A DNA stretch of 52,071 bases. It comes from CAZDUS01 sp964609375. Lineage in GTDB: Bacteria > Verrucomicrobiota > Kiritimatiellia > CAIKKV01 > CAITUY01. The DNA lies in assembly GCA_964609375.1 (NCBI GenBank), contig CAZSSA010000008.1, positions 1-52,071 on the forward strand, given 5' to 3'. Made by a program: the position numbers and the translations under genes. The notes beneath the pieces were generated by a model that was not told the origin of the DNA, ran no database searches, and saw only the letters and a list, made by a program, of their open reading frames with translations. Of the stretch, positions 25,096 to 32,350 are shown piece by piece; within the stretch, counting starts at the first letter, position 1; every line of letters starts with the position of its first letter.

Positions 25096-26385
25096 ATGAA
25101 CGAAGGCTTATTCCATAAGGGTCGTCCGGAGGTGCTCTCGGTTACCGAGTTGACCCGTATGATCCGTAACCTCATTGAAGGAAGTTTCAGGACAGTTTGG
25201 GTTGAAGGGGAATTGTCCAATGTCCGAAAACCGGCCTCGGGGCATTGCTATTTTACACTCAAGGATGAGAATGCCCAGATACGCGGGGTGGTCTGGCGAA
25301 GTGACAGGCGGGCCATGTCGGTTGAGCCACGGGATGGATTGCTGGTTCGTGCGTCGGGAACGCTGACGGTGTATGAACGCGACGGATCGTACCAGATGGT
25401 TGTGCGCGGGATGGAAGAGGGGGGCAAGGGTTCGTTGCAGGCGGCCTTTGAGGCGTTAAAGAAGAAGTTGGCCGAGGAGGGGTTGTTTGAGGCGGCGCGC
25501 AAGCGGGCGTTGCCGTTGTTGCCCCGAACCATTGGTATTGTGACGTCGCCAACGGGAGCGGCCATCCGCGACATCCTGAATATTCTCAAGCGGCGGTTTC
25601 CGAATTTACATGTGGTGTTGGCTCCGGCACGAGTGCAGGGGGACGGGGCCGCCGCGGAGGTGGCAGCGGCCATTGAACTATTGGATAGCCGGGGGGATAT
25701 TGACGTGATGATTGTCGGACGGGGCGGGGGAAGTCTCGAGGATTTATGGTGCTTTAATGAGGAGATTGTGGCGCGGGCGATAGCCGCTTCGCGGGTTCCC
25801 GTGATATCGGCGGTGGGGCATGAGACCGATTTCACGATCAGCGACTTTGTGGCTGATTTACGGGCGCCGACGCCGTCGGCGGCGGCGGAACTGGTAGTGG
25901 GGCGGAAAGAGGAGTTTCTCGAGGGATTGGCGCATCAATCGGTGGCGATGACGCGTCTTTTGAAGCATGCCGTGTTGGCGGCAAGGAGCCGGTTTGCGGC
26001 GGCGGCGAACAGTTATGTCTTTCGCGAGCCAGGTAATGCCGCCAAGGTGTACCGCCAGCGAATTGTCCGTTTGGCGGAACAGTCCCGTCACTTGTTGGAG
26101 CGGCGTTTCCATGACCGTCAACAACGAGCGGATGATCTCGCCGTGAGATTGTGCCATGTGTTGAAGCTGGAGTTTGGTCGGAAGTCAGGCGAGTTAAGGG
26201 TGTTGGAGCGGCAATTATCGGCGTTTAATCCGTTGGGGGTGTTGAAGCGCGGGTACAGCATTACGGTGACGCAGGAGGGCAAGGTGGTGCGTTCGCCACA
26301 GGATGTGAAGCTTGGGGTGCGTATTGAGACGCAGGTGAGTCAGGGGCGGTTTGAATCGCAGGTGACTAAGGTGGCGGGGGGATAA
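25096..26385 (+). CDS. xseA: Exodeoxyribonuclease VII large subunit
   Basis: A 429-residue subunit of ExoVII, which degrades single-stranded DNA from both ends. The N-terminal OB-fold (LSVTELTRMIRNLIEGSF, then VWVEGELSNVRKPASGHCYF) is followed by the catalytic block IGIVTSPTGAAIRDI and IMIVGRGGGSLEDLWCFNE, then a coiled coil and the C-terminal LKRGYSITVTQEGK. The spacer from ymdB is 4 bp. Confidence 0.95.
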   Translation: MNEGLFHKGRPEVLSVTELTRMIRNLIEGSFRTVWVEGELSNVRKPASGHCYFTLKDENAQIRGVVWRSDRRAMSVEPRDGLLVRASGTLTVYERDGSYQMVVRGMEEGGKGSLQAAFEALKKKLAEEGLFEAARKRALPLLPRTIGIVTSPTGAAIRDILNILKRRFPNLHVVLAPARVQGDGAAAEVAAAIELLDSRGDIDVMIVGRGGGSLEDLWCFNEEIVARAIAASRVPVISAVGHETDFTISDFVADLRAPTPSAAAELVVGRKEEFLEGLAHQSVAMTRLLKHAVLAARSRFAAAANSYVFREPGNAAKVYRQRIVRLAEQSRHLLERRFHDRQQRADDLAVRLCHVLKLEFGRKSGELRVLERQLSAFNPLGVLKRGYSITVTQEGKVVRSPQDVKLGVRIETQVSQGRFESQVTKVAGG

Positions 26386-26391
26386 GACTGT

Positions 26392-26408
26392 TTCCGCCTT
26401 TAGCGGAA
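26392..26408 (+). repeat. Small hairpin between xseA and xseB
   Basis: TTCCGC and GCGGAA flank a five-base loop, seven bases after the xseA stop. The motif TTAGCGGAA is repeated 20 bases on (about 26422-26430). It may act as an attenuator or processing site adjusting the ratio of the two subunits; no T-run follows. Confidence 0.4.
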
Positions 26409-26477
26409 GGCGATTAGGCGGTTAGCGGAACGCGGACAATCAATTTGCGTTCTTCTGGATACTACGGGAGTGAAAAC

Positions 26478-26798
26478 ATGAGTAAGAAAAAAACAGAGAG
26501 TCAGGATGCTGGCAAGGGAGAGGTGCCGGGTTTTGAGGAAGCGCTGGAGCGGTTGGAGACGATTGTGCGCGAAATGGAGAGCGGGGAGTTAAGTCTGGAG
26601 ACCATGATGGCCAGGTTTGAAGAGGGGCAGAAGCTGGTGAAGTTGTGTGGAGAGACGCTAGGTCAGGTGGAGCGGCGAATAGAGATTCTGGTCAAGGAAG
26701 GCGACAAGGTTGTGGCCAAGCCGTTCGAGTCCGTGCGAGGCCTTGCGGAGCCGGAAGAAGAAGGCGATGCGGATACGGGTAGTGGTCTGCCGTTTTGA
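26478..26798 (+). CDS. xseB: Exodeoxyribonuclease VII small subunit
   Basis: A 106-residue protein with the family core PGFEEALERLETIVREMESG-ELSLETMMARFEEGQKLVKLC, a helical hairpin that binds XseA in several copies. The acidic tail is disordered. It starts at ATG 26478 behind a GGGAG-like site; the open frame is longer at the 5' end but without support. Separated from xseA by 92 bp, wider than the rest of the operon. Confidence 0.94.
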   Translation: MSKKKTESQDAGKGEVPGFEEALERLETIVREMESGELSLETMMARFEEGQKLVKLCGETLGQVERRIEILVKEGDKVVAKPFESVRGLAEPEEEGDADTGSGLPF

Positions 26799-26864
26799 TG
26801 TTCGGCCAATACGGTCTTGCGAGTGAGGCAGGAGCGGTGGTTCAGAAGGGTGCTGGTGGTTCAT

Positions 26865-27848
26865 ATGATGCGTGATGATCAGCAATTGCCGGTGCTTGAG
26901 GTGAAGGACTTGCATGTTACGTTCCGCAGCATGGAAGGGGATGTGCGCGCGGTTGATGGGATCAGTTTCAGTATTTGCGAAAATGAGACGGTGGCGCTGG
27001 TCGGGGAGAGTGGGTGCGGGAAAAGCGTGGCTTCGTTGGCATTGGCGCGACTTGTTTCCGGGGCGGGGCACGCGATTAGGGGGTCGATCCGGTTGGGCGA
27101 TTATGATGTGATGACCATGCCCGAGCGCGACTTGCGGGGGCTCCGGGGTTCCATGATTTCGTATGTATTCCAGGATGCGACCTCGGCGTTGAATCCGGTT
27201 CAGACGGTGGGGGCCCAGATTGCAGAGGCGATCCGCCTGCACCGGAAGGTGCCGGATGTGATGGTGGAGGTGGTTCGGTTAATGACTTTAGTCGGGTTGC
27301 CTCAGGCGGAGACGAGACATCGTGATTATCCGCATCAATTCAGTGGCGGGATGCAGCAGCGGGTGATGATGGCGATGGCCCTGGCCTGCCATCCGAAGGT
27401 ATTGATTGCTGATGAGCCCACCACGGCGCTGGATGTGACGATTCAGGCTCAAATCTTCCGGTTATTGAGGCGGCTTCGAGGTGAGTTGCGGATGGCTGTG
27501 TTGCTGATCACGCATAATCTTGGACTGGTGGCGGAGAATGCGGACCGGGTTCATGTGATGTATGCGGGGCGATTGATGGAGACGGGGACAACCGCTGATG
27601 TGTTGCGTCGCGGGAGGCATCCTTATACAAGAGGGTTGCTGAAGGCGGTGCCGCGGTTGATGGGGGCGGCGGAGCGGATGACGGGTATTCGGGGTAATGT
27701 GCCTCATCCGGCGCGTTTGCCGACAGGGTGCAGGTTCCATCCCCGGTGTGATTTTGCAGATGAGAAATGCCGGACTGAAGAGCCGGAGATGTTGACGGTT
27801 GCGGAAGGACATGGCGTGCGATGTCATTATTGGAAGCCAATGGAATAA
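26865..27848 (+). CDS. oppD: Oligopeptide ABC transporter ATP-binding protein, OppD type
   Basis: A 327-residue ABC ATPase. Walker A is GESGCGKSV, the signature is FSGGMQQRVMMAMALA, Walker B is LIADEPTTALD. The C-terminal oligopeptide-family extension has GCRFHPRCDFADEKC, the cysteine segment that in relatives binds a [4Fe-4S] cluster. The start at 26865 or 26868 is preferred over the longer frame. It overlaps oppF by 28 bp. No permease or binding-protein gene is next to it. Confidence 0.92.
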   Translation: MMRDDQQLPVLEVKDLHVTFRSMEGDVRAVDGISFSICENETVALVGESGCGKSVASLALARLVSGAGHAIRGSIRLGDYDVMTMPERDLRGLRGSMISYVFQDATSALNPVQTVGAQIAEAIRLHRKVPDVMVEVVRLMTLVGLPQAETRHRDYPHQFSGGMQQRVMMAMALACHPKVLIADEPTTALDVTIQAQIFRLLRRLRGELRMAVLLITHNLGLVAENADRVHVMYAGRLMETGTTADVLRRGRHPYTRGLLKAVPRLMGAAERMTGIRGNVPHPARLPTGCRFHPRCDFADEKCRTEEPEMLTVAEGHGVRCHYWKPME

Positions 27849-28777
27849 CCGTTCGCTTTACGGCGAAAGATATGGCTGGGCGCAAGTCCTCCTGGGCGGC
27901 TGTCAGTGATGTGGCCGTTGCTCTCGGGAAGGGTGAGCGGCTTGGTATTGTGGGCGAGAGCGGCTCAGGCAAGACAACGCTGGCCAAGGCGTTGCTGGCG
28001 CTTGAGCCGTTGGCGGCGGGACAGGTTTACTTCGACTCGGAATCCGTTGGTGATATGAAGAGTGCTCGGTTGACGGCATTCCGGCGGCGGGCGCAGATGA
28101 TTTTTCAGGATCCGATGGGGTCGTTGAATCCACGGATGACGGTGGGGGCAGCCATTGCGGAAGTGTTGGAGGTGCATTGTCTGGTGCCGCGACGCGAGAT
28201 TAGCCGGCGTGTGGATGAACTGCTGGTGGTGGTGGGATTGGATTCTGCCTATGCCCGGCGGTATCCGCACGAATTCAGCGGCGGACAACGTCAGCGTGTG
28301 GGGATAGCGAGGGCGTTGGCATTGAATCCGGAGTTGCTCGTGGCGGATGAACCGGTCTCGGCGCTGGATGTTTCTGTTCAGGCCCAGATCCTTAATTTGC
28401 TTAAGGATCTAAGCATCGCGCGGGGGATGGCATGCCTGCTGATCGCGCATGATTTGGCGGTGGTGCGGTATGTTTGTGATCGGGTGATGGTGATGTATAA
28501 GGGGCGTGTGGTGGAGGAGGGGGCGGTAGAGGCGGTGTTTGCGGCCCCCAAGCATCCGTATACAAGATTATTGCGTGATAGCGTGCCGGATCCTGATAAG
28601 ATTCAGGATATTGTGGGTTCTGGAGGTGTGCGGGAGAACGGGGCGGGGATAACGGCGGCCGGCGAGGGGTGCGGGTTTGCAGATCGTTGTTCACTGGCGA
28701 CGGGGCGGTGTGGTAGAGAGCGGCCAGTGCTGGCGGATGTTGAGTCGGGGTGGCGCGTGGCTTGTCATGTGATTTGA
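27821..28777 (+). CDS. oppF: Oligopeptide ABC transporter ATP-binding protein, OppF type
   Basis: A 318-residue ABC ATPase, partner of OppD. It has Walker A GESGSGKTT, the signature FSGGQRQRVGIARALA, Walker B LVADEPVSALD, and ends with the cysteine-bearing oligopeptide-transporter tail (GCGFADRCSLATGRC). The 28-bp overlap with oppD points to translational coupling. The only matching permease in the window is 22 kb away on the other strand. Confidence 0.92.
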   Translation: MSLLEANGITVRFTAKDMAGRKSSWAAVSDVAVALGKGERLGIVGESGSGKTTLAKALLALEPLAAGQVYFDSESVGDMKSARLTAFRRRAQMIFQDPMGSLNPRMTVGAAIAEVLEVHCLVPRREISRRVDELLVVVGLDSAYARRYPHEFSGGQRQRVGIARALALNPELLVADEPVSALDVSVQAQILNLLKDLSIARGMACLLIAHDLAVVRYVCDRVMVMYKGRVVEEGAVEAVFAAPKHPYTRLLRDSVPDPDKIQDIVGSGGVRENGAGITAAGEGCGFADRCSLATGRCGRERPVLADVESGWRVACHVI

Positions 28778-28792
28778 TAGTGGGAGTAATGT

Positions 28793-29209
28793 ATGGCTGG
28801 GGGATATATAACAACTGAAAAGCGGCAGGCCCTGATGGATCGCATGGTGCGGCTTGGTATTCGCGAACAGGATTTAGCCGAGAAGTTCATTTTGGGGGCT
28901 GGCAGCGGCGGGCAGAAGTTGAATAAAACGTCATCCTGCGTTTATTTGAGGCATGGACCGAGCGGTATTGAGGTGAAGTGCCAGCAGGAGCGGTCACGGG
29001 AACTCAACCGGTATATGGCACGGCGCGAGTTGTGCGAGCGACTTGAAGAGCGGGTGCAGGGGGCGAGGAGCAAGCGACAACAGGAGGCTGAGAAGGTGCG
29101 GCGGCAGAAGCGGCGTCGTTCGCGCCGGCAAAAAGAGCGTATGTTGGATGCGAAGCGGCATCATGGTGAAAAGAAAGCAGGGAGGCGTTCCATTGGACTT
29201 GACTCATAA
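28793..29209 (+). CDS. Short GGQ peptide-chain-release-factor-like protein (ribosome rescue type)
   Basis: A 138-residue protein containing only the catalytic domain 3 of class I release factors. The GGQ is at residues 39-41 inside FILGAGSGGQKLNKT, and downstream comes GIEVKCQQERS. There is no codon-recognition domain. The last ~45 residues are very basic (RRQKRRRSRRQKERM), like the tail with which ArfB/YaeJ enters the empty mRNA channel. A role in releasing peptide from stalled ribosomes is therefore likely; the GSGGQKLNKT form also resembles the mitochondrial C12orf65 group. It overlaps the next gene by 17 bp. Confidence 0.88.
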   Translation: MAGGYITTEKRQALMDRMVRLGIREQDLAEKFILGAGSGGQKLNKTSSCVYLRHGPSGIEVKCQQERSRELNRYMARRELCERLEERVQGARSKRQQEAEKVRRQKRRRSRRQKERMLDAKRHHGEKKAGRRSIGLDS

Positions 29210-29642
29210 TTATGCAGGCGGGATCAAGGGGTTGTTGACGCGTTGGCTGGTACTGACGCTGGCTGTCTGGGTGGCCGCGAGTGTGATTCCAGGGGTGGAT
29301 TATGACAGTTGGGGCAGTTTGTTGCTGGCGGCGCTAGTGCTTGGATTATTGAACAGTTTTGTCAAGCCGGTGTTGGTCGTCTTGTCCCTTCCGTTTGTCA
29401 TGCTGACCCTGGGGTTGTTTGTATTGATTATCAATGCGCTGGTATTGCTCTTGGCGGCGAAACTGGTGGAGGGATTTCATGTATCCGGATTCTGGTCCGC
29501 GATGGGGGCGGCATTGATTGTCAGCTTGGTGAGCATGTTTTTTGGAGGTAAACGTGCCGAGCCTCGACGATGGTCGCATGTTGAGCGTCCGATAAAGTCA
29601 AGGACGCCGCCACCCGGCAAGGGTCCGATTATTGATCTATGA
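29193..29642 (+). CDS. Phage-holin-like (superfamily IV) small membrane protein
   Basis: A 149-residue inner-membrane protein with four predicted membrane segments (WLVLTLAVWVAASVIPGV; LLLAALVLGLLNSFVKPVLV; LPFVMLTLGLFVLIINALVLLL; FWSAMGAALIVSLVSMFFGG). The pattern, with NSFVKP between segments 2 and 3, is that of the DUF/phage-holin family IV (Pfam PF04020-like). Despite the name, most members are chromosomal and not lytic. TTG at 29193 is seven bases after GGAGG and is preferred; ATG at 29163 is an alternative. It is separated from tRNA-Asp by about 80 bp. Confidence 0.8.
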   Translation: MDLTHNYAGGIKGLLTRWLVLTLAVWVAASVIPGVDYDSWGSLLLAALVLGLLNSFVKPVLVVLSLPFVMLTLGLFVLIINALVLLLAAKLVEGFHVSGFWSAMGAALIVSLVSMFFGGKRAEPRRWSHVERPIKSRTPPPGKGPIIDL

Positions 29643-29725
29643 CCAGGTTTGAAAAAAAATATGCGGGTGATGATGTTTTGTGGTTGAAATTCACGGCGCA
29701 ATCAGACAGTATGCGAATCCTTTTT

Positions 29726-29802
29726 GGGGGCGTAGCTCAATTGGTTAGAGTCCCAGACTGTCGATCTGGTTGTTGCGGGTTCGAGTCCCGTCGCTCCCGC
29801 CA
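29726..29802 (+). tRNA. tRNA-Asp (anticodon GTC)
   Basis: Acceptor GGGGGCG with CGCTCCC, discriminator G, and CCA encoded at 29800-29802, unlike the two minus-strand tRNAs. Anticodon stem CCAGA/TCTGG around CTGTCGA (anticodon GTC), T-arm GCGGG-TTCGAGT-CCCGT. A possible promoter is TTGAAA at 29684-29689 with CAGTAT 17 bp on; the -10 is poor. Confidence 0.95.
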
Positions 29803-29947
29803 CTTTCGTGGCATGCTTAAGGACCGAAAGCCCCGGGCTCCCAATATATCAGTGAATCCCTGATTGATATTCGGGTTTTACCTGATTGCAGCGTTTCGGC
29901 GGTATGGCAAAATCATTCTGTTTGTTTTGTCAATGAATGGAGTTGTC

Positions 29948-30337
29948 ATGGCGCTTTCCTACACAATATTGCCACGGGAAAACCAGATACGCATCGTTGG
30001 TGTTGGAAGGCTAACGACTGATGACTGCATTGGCATGATCCGTCGAGTGATGTCTGATCCCCTCTGTAATTTTGAAGCCTCGGCCCTTGTCGATCTACGC
30101 GCGGCGACCTATGAGCCACAGGACATGGTGGATGTCATTCGCATTGCGACAACATTAGAGGGGTTTCATGCCATGCTGGGGAGTAATATCGCGATTGTTG
30201 CCCGGCGATCGACAATCTTTTTTGCCGAGATATTCTCGGCCCACGTCAGGACCGCCGCGAATGTTGCCATCAAGGTCTTTGTGGAGATTTCTGCTGCTGA
30301 GGCGTTTTGCTCGGAGCACTGTTTGATGGCGCGATGA
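29948..30337 (+). CDS. STAS/SpoIIAA-like domain protein, hypothetical
   Basis: A 129-residue soluble protein. The alternation of strands and helices, with an LVDLRAATYEP turn and a later VAIVARRST strand, looks like the STAS or SpoIIAA-like fold that binds or transports small ligands, but no diagnostic motif is conserved. Start at 29948, five bases behind GGAG; an upstream in-frame ATG (29933) lacks a site. It stands alone: 146 bp to the next gene. Function unknown. Confidence 0.6.
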   Translation: MALSYTILPRENQIRIVGVGRLTTDDCIGMIRRVMSDPLCNFEASALVDLRAATYEPQDMVDVIRIATTLEGFHAMLGSNIAIVARRSTIFFAEIFSAHVRTAANVAIKVFVEISAAEAFCSEHCLMAR

Positions 30338-30397
30338 CCCGATCATCAGGGCGTTCTCATTGTTGCCTGTTATCATGTTGAATCCCCATCCCGCCGT

Positions 30398-30426
30398 TTG
30401 CATTTCCCGTAAGGGTACGGTATGCT
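30398..30426 (+). promoter_or_regulatory. Candidate promoter of the ABC exporter gene
   Basis: TTGCAT (30398-30403), 17-bp spacer, TATGCT (30421-30426), about 100 bp upstream of the exporter start. Confidence 0.4.
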
Positions 30427-30528
30427 CCCACGAAATCCTGTTTAGGCAAAGGAGTTCCGTTAGCACTGCGGCTACTACAACTTATGGAAGTTTCCGGACG
30501 ACAGCGAAAACCTGACTACGGTAAGGAC

Positions 30529-32238
30529 ATGAACACCTACCGACGGCTTCTTTTTTTTACCCGACCCTATCGTGGCCGACTGGTCATTGGACTTGCATTT
30601 GGCGGAGTGTTTGCGATTGCCAATGCGGGAATACTGGCATTTCTCAAGCAGGGATTGCCTAAGTTTTACGATGAAACTGCTTCCATGGAGGTTGTTATCC
30701 TTACGGCGCTGATGCTGCCATTGGTGGGGATTATTCGCGGGATGGCGGGCTACCTGAGCCAGTATCAGATCCGTTGGGTAGGGTCGCGAGTGGTGATGGA
30801 TTTGCGAAACGCAATGTTTCGGCGGCTCAACGAGTTGTCGCTTTCCTATTTTGTCACGAGTCGGACCGGGGAATTGATATCGAGGACGACGAACGACACG
30901 ATGGCGGCGGAGAATGCGGTGTCGGTGGTGGTTGAAGATATCGCCAAGCAGCCATTGACGCTGATCGGAGCAGTGGGGTGGTTGATTTGGATCGATCCCT
31001 GGCTGGCCCTGATCAGTTTGGTGTTATTTCCTGTTTGTATTCTTCCGGTGGCGTTATTCGGGAAGCGCGTGCGGCGTTTTACACGAGAGGCCCAGAAGCG
31101 GATTGCGGATTTGGTCAGTGTGCTTCAGGAGATGATCACGGGAGTGCGGGTGGTCAAGGCGTTTGGGATGGAGGAGTTTGAGACCCGGCGATTTGGCGAG
31201 CAGAACATGGCATTTTTCCGGCGGGTGATCAAGGTGGCGAGGGCTAATTCAGCGGTTGAGCCGATTATTGTGCTTATTTCCACGATTGGCGTCAGTCTGG
31301 TCTTGATCTATGTCTGGATGCGGCATATGCCGTTCACGGATTTTATGACCTATGCCGGGGCCTTGTTCATGATGTATGAACCGGTGAAGAAGATTAGTCG
31401 CATGCATCTGCAGATTCAACAGGCGGTGTCGGCGGCGGACCGGATATTTGAGGTGTTGGATGCGCCGGTGGATGTGCAGGACATGGCCGGGGCGGTAGTG
31501 GCGCCAGCGACGGTTGAGCGGGTTCAGTTTGAAGACGTGGTGTTCTCCTACGGTGATCGTCTGATCCTGGATGGTGTCTCGCTGGAGGTGAAAGCAGGGC
31601 AGCGTATTGCCATTGTTGGCGGGTCGGGGGCTGGCAAGACTACCATGGTCAACCTATTGCCGAGGTTTTACGATGTGACAGGCGGGCGGGTATTGATCAA
31701 TGGGCGTGACACGCGTGAATACACGTTGAAGTCGTTGAGGGGATTGATGGGGATTGTGACGCAGGATACGATCCTGTTTAACGATACCATTGCCAACAAC
31801 ATCAGCTACGGATCACGGGAGGCTAATCGGGATGAGATTGTGGCGGCGGCGAAGCGGGCCAATGCGCATGAATTTATCATGGAGCAGCCGGAACAGTACG
31901 AGACGATGATTGGTGATCTTGGAGTGCGGCTATCCGGTGGGCAGAAGCAACGATTGGCGATTGCCAGGGCGATTTTGAGGAATCCGCCGGTGATGATTCT
32001 TGATGAGGCCACGAGCGCATTAGATACGGAATCGGAGCGGTTGGTTCAGGCGGCGCTACAAGAGTTGATGTCGGGTCGGACGGTGTTTGCGATTGCCCAC
32101 CGGTTGTCGACGATTGCCACGTGCGACCGGATTATTGTGCTTGAGGCGGGGAGGATCAAGGAGCAGGGGACCCATGATGAATTGCTTGCCGCCGACGGGT
32201 TATACAAGCGCCTCTATGACATGCAGTTCGTGGACTAA
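30529..32238 (+). CDS. msbA: ABC exporter of the MsbA lipid flippase type
   Basis: A 569-residue half-transporter: an N-terminal six-helix membrane domain (through about residue 320) and a C-terminal ATPase with Walker A GGSGAGKTT, signature LSGGQKQRLAIARAIL, Walker B MILDEATSALD and the H-loop AHRLSTI. Overall it resembles MsbA, which flips lipid A-core across the inner membrane, but drug and lipid exporters of this class cannot be separated by sequence. GmhA elsewhere in the window supports lipopolysaccharide being made. The start at 30529 is more typical than the ATG at 30484. Confidence 0.85.
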   Translation: MNTYRRLLFFTRPYRGRLVIGLAFGGVFAIANAGILAFLKQGLPKFYDETASMEVVILTALMLPLVGIIRGMAGYLSQYQIRWVGSRVVMDLRNAMFRRLNELSLSYFVTSRTGELISRTTNDTMAAENAVSVVVEDIAKQPLTLIGAVGWLIWIDPWLALISLVLFPVCILPVALFGKRVRRFTREAQKRIADLVSVLQEMITGVRVVKAFGMEEFETRRFGEQNMAFFRRVIKVARANSAVEPIIVLISTIGVSLVLIYVWMRHMPFTDFMTYAGALFMMYEPVKKISRMHLQIQQAVSAADRIFEVLDAPVDVQDMAGAVVAPATVERVQFEDVVFSYGDRLILDGVSLEVKAGQRIAIVGGSGAGKTTMVNLLPRFYDVTGGRVLINGRDTREYTLKSLRGLMGIVTQDTILFNDTIANNISYGSREANRDEIVAAAKRANAHEFIMEQPEQYETMIGDLGVRLSGGQKQRLAIARAILRNPPVMILDEATSALDTESERLVQAALQELMSGRTVFAIAHRLSTIATCDRIIVLEAGRIKEQGTHDELLAADGLYKRLYDMQFVD

Positions 32239-32350
32239 AAAATAGCGTGAATGAGGGGTGGATCTTGTGTTAATTAGTTCTTTTTCCGGCGTCCGCCCAC
32301 AGGTTGTCGGGGGGTGTCGGATCGTGTCGAGGCTGGATAACAGGGGATAA

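Noticed and set aside
29193..29642. A prophage because of the holin-like name
   Set aside because: No other phage gene is near; this family is commonly chromosomal and not lytic.
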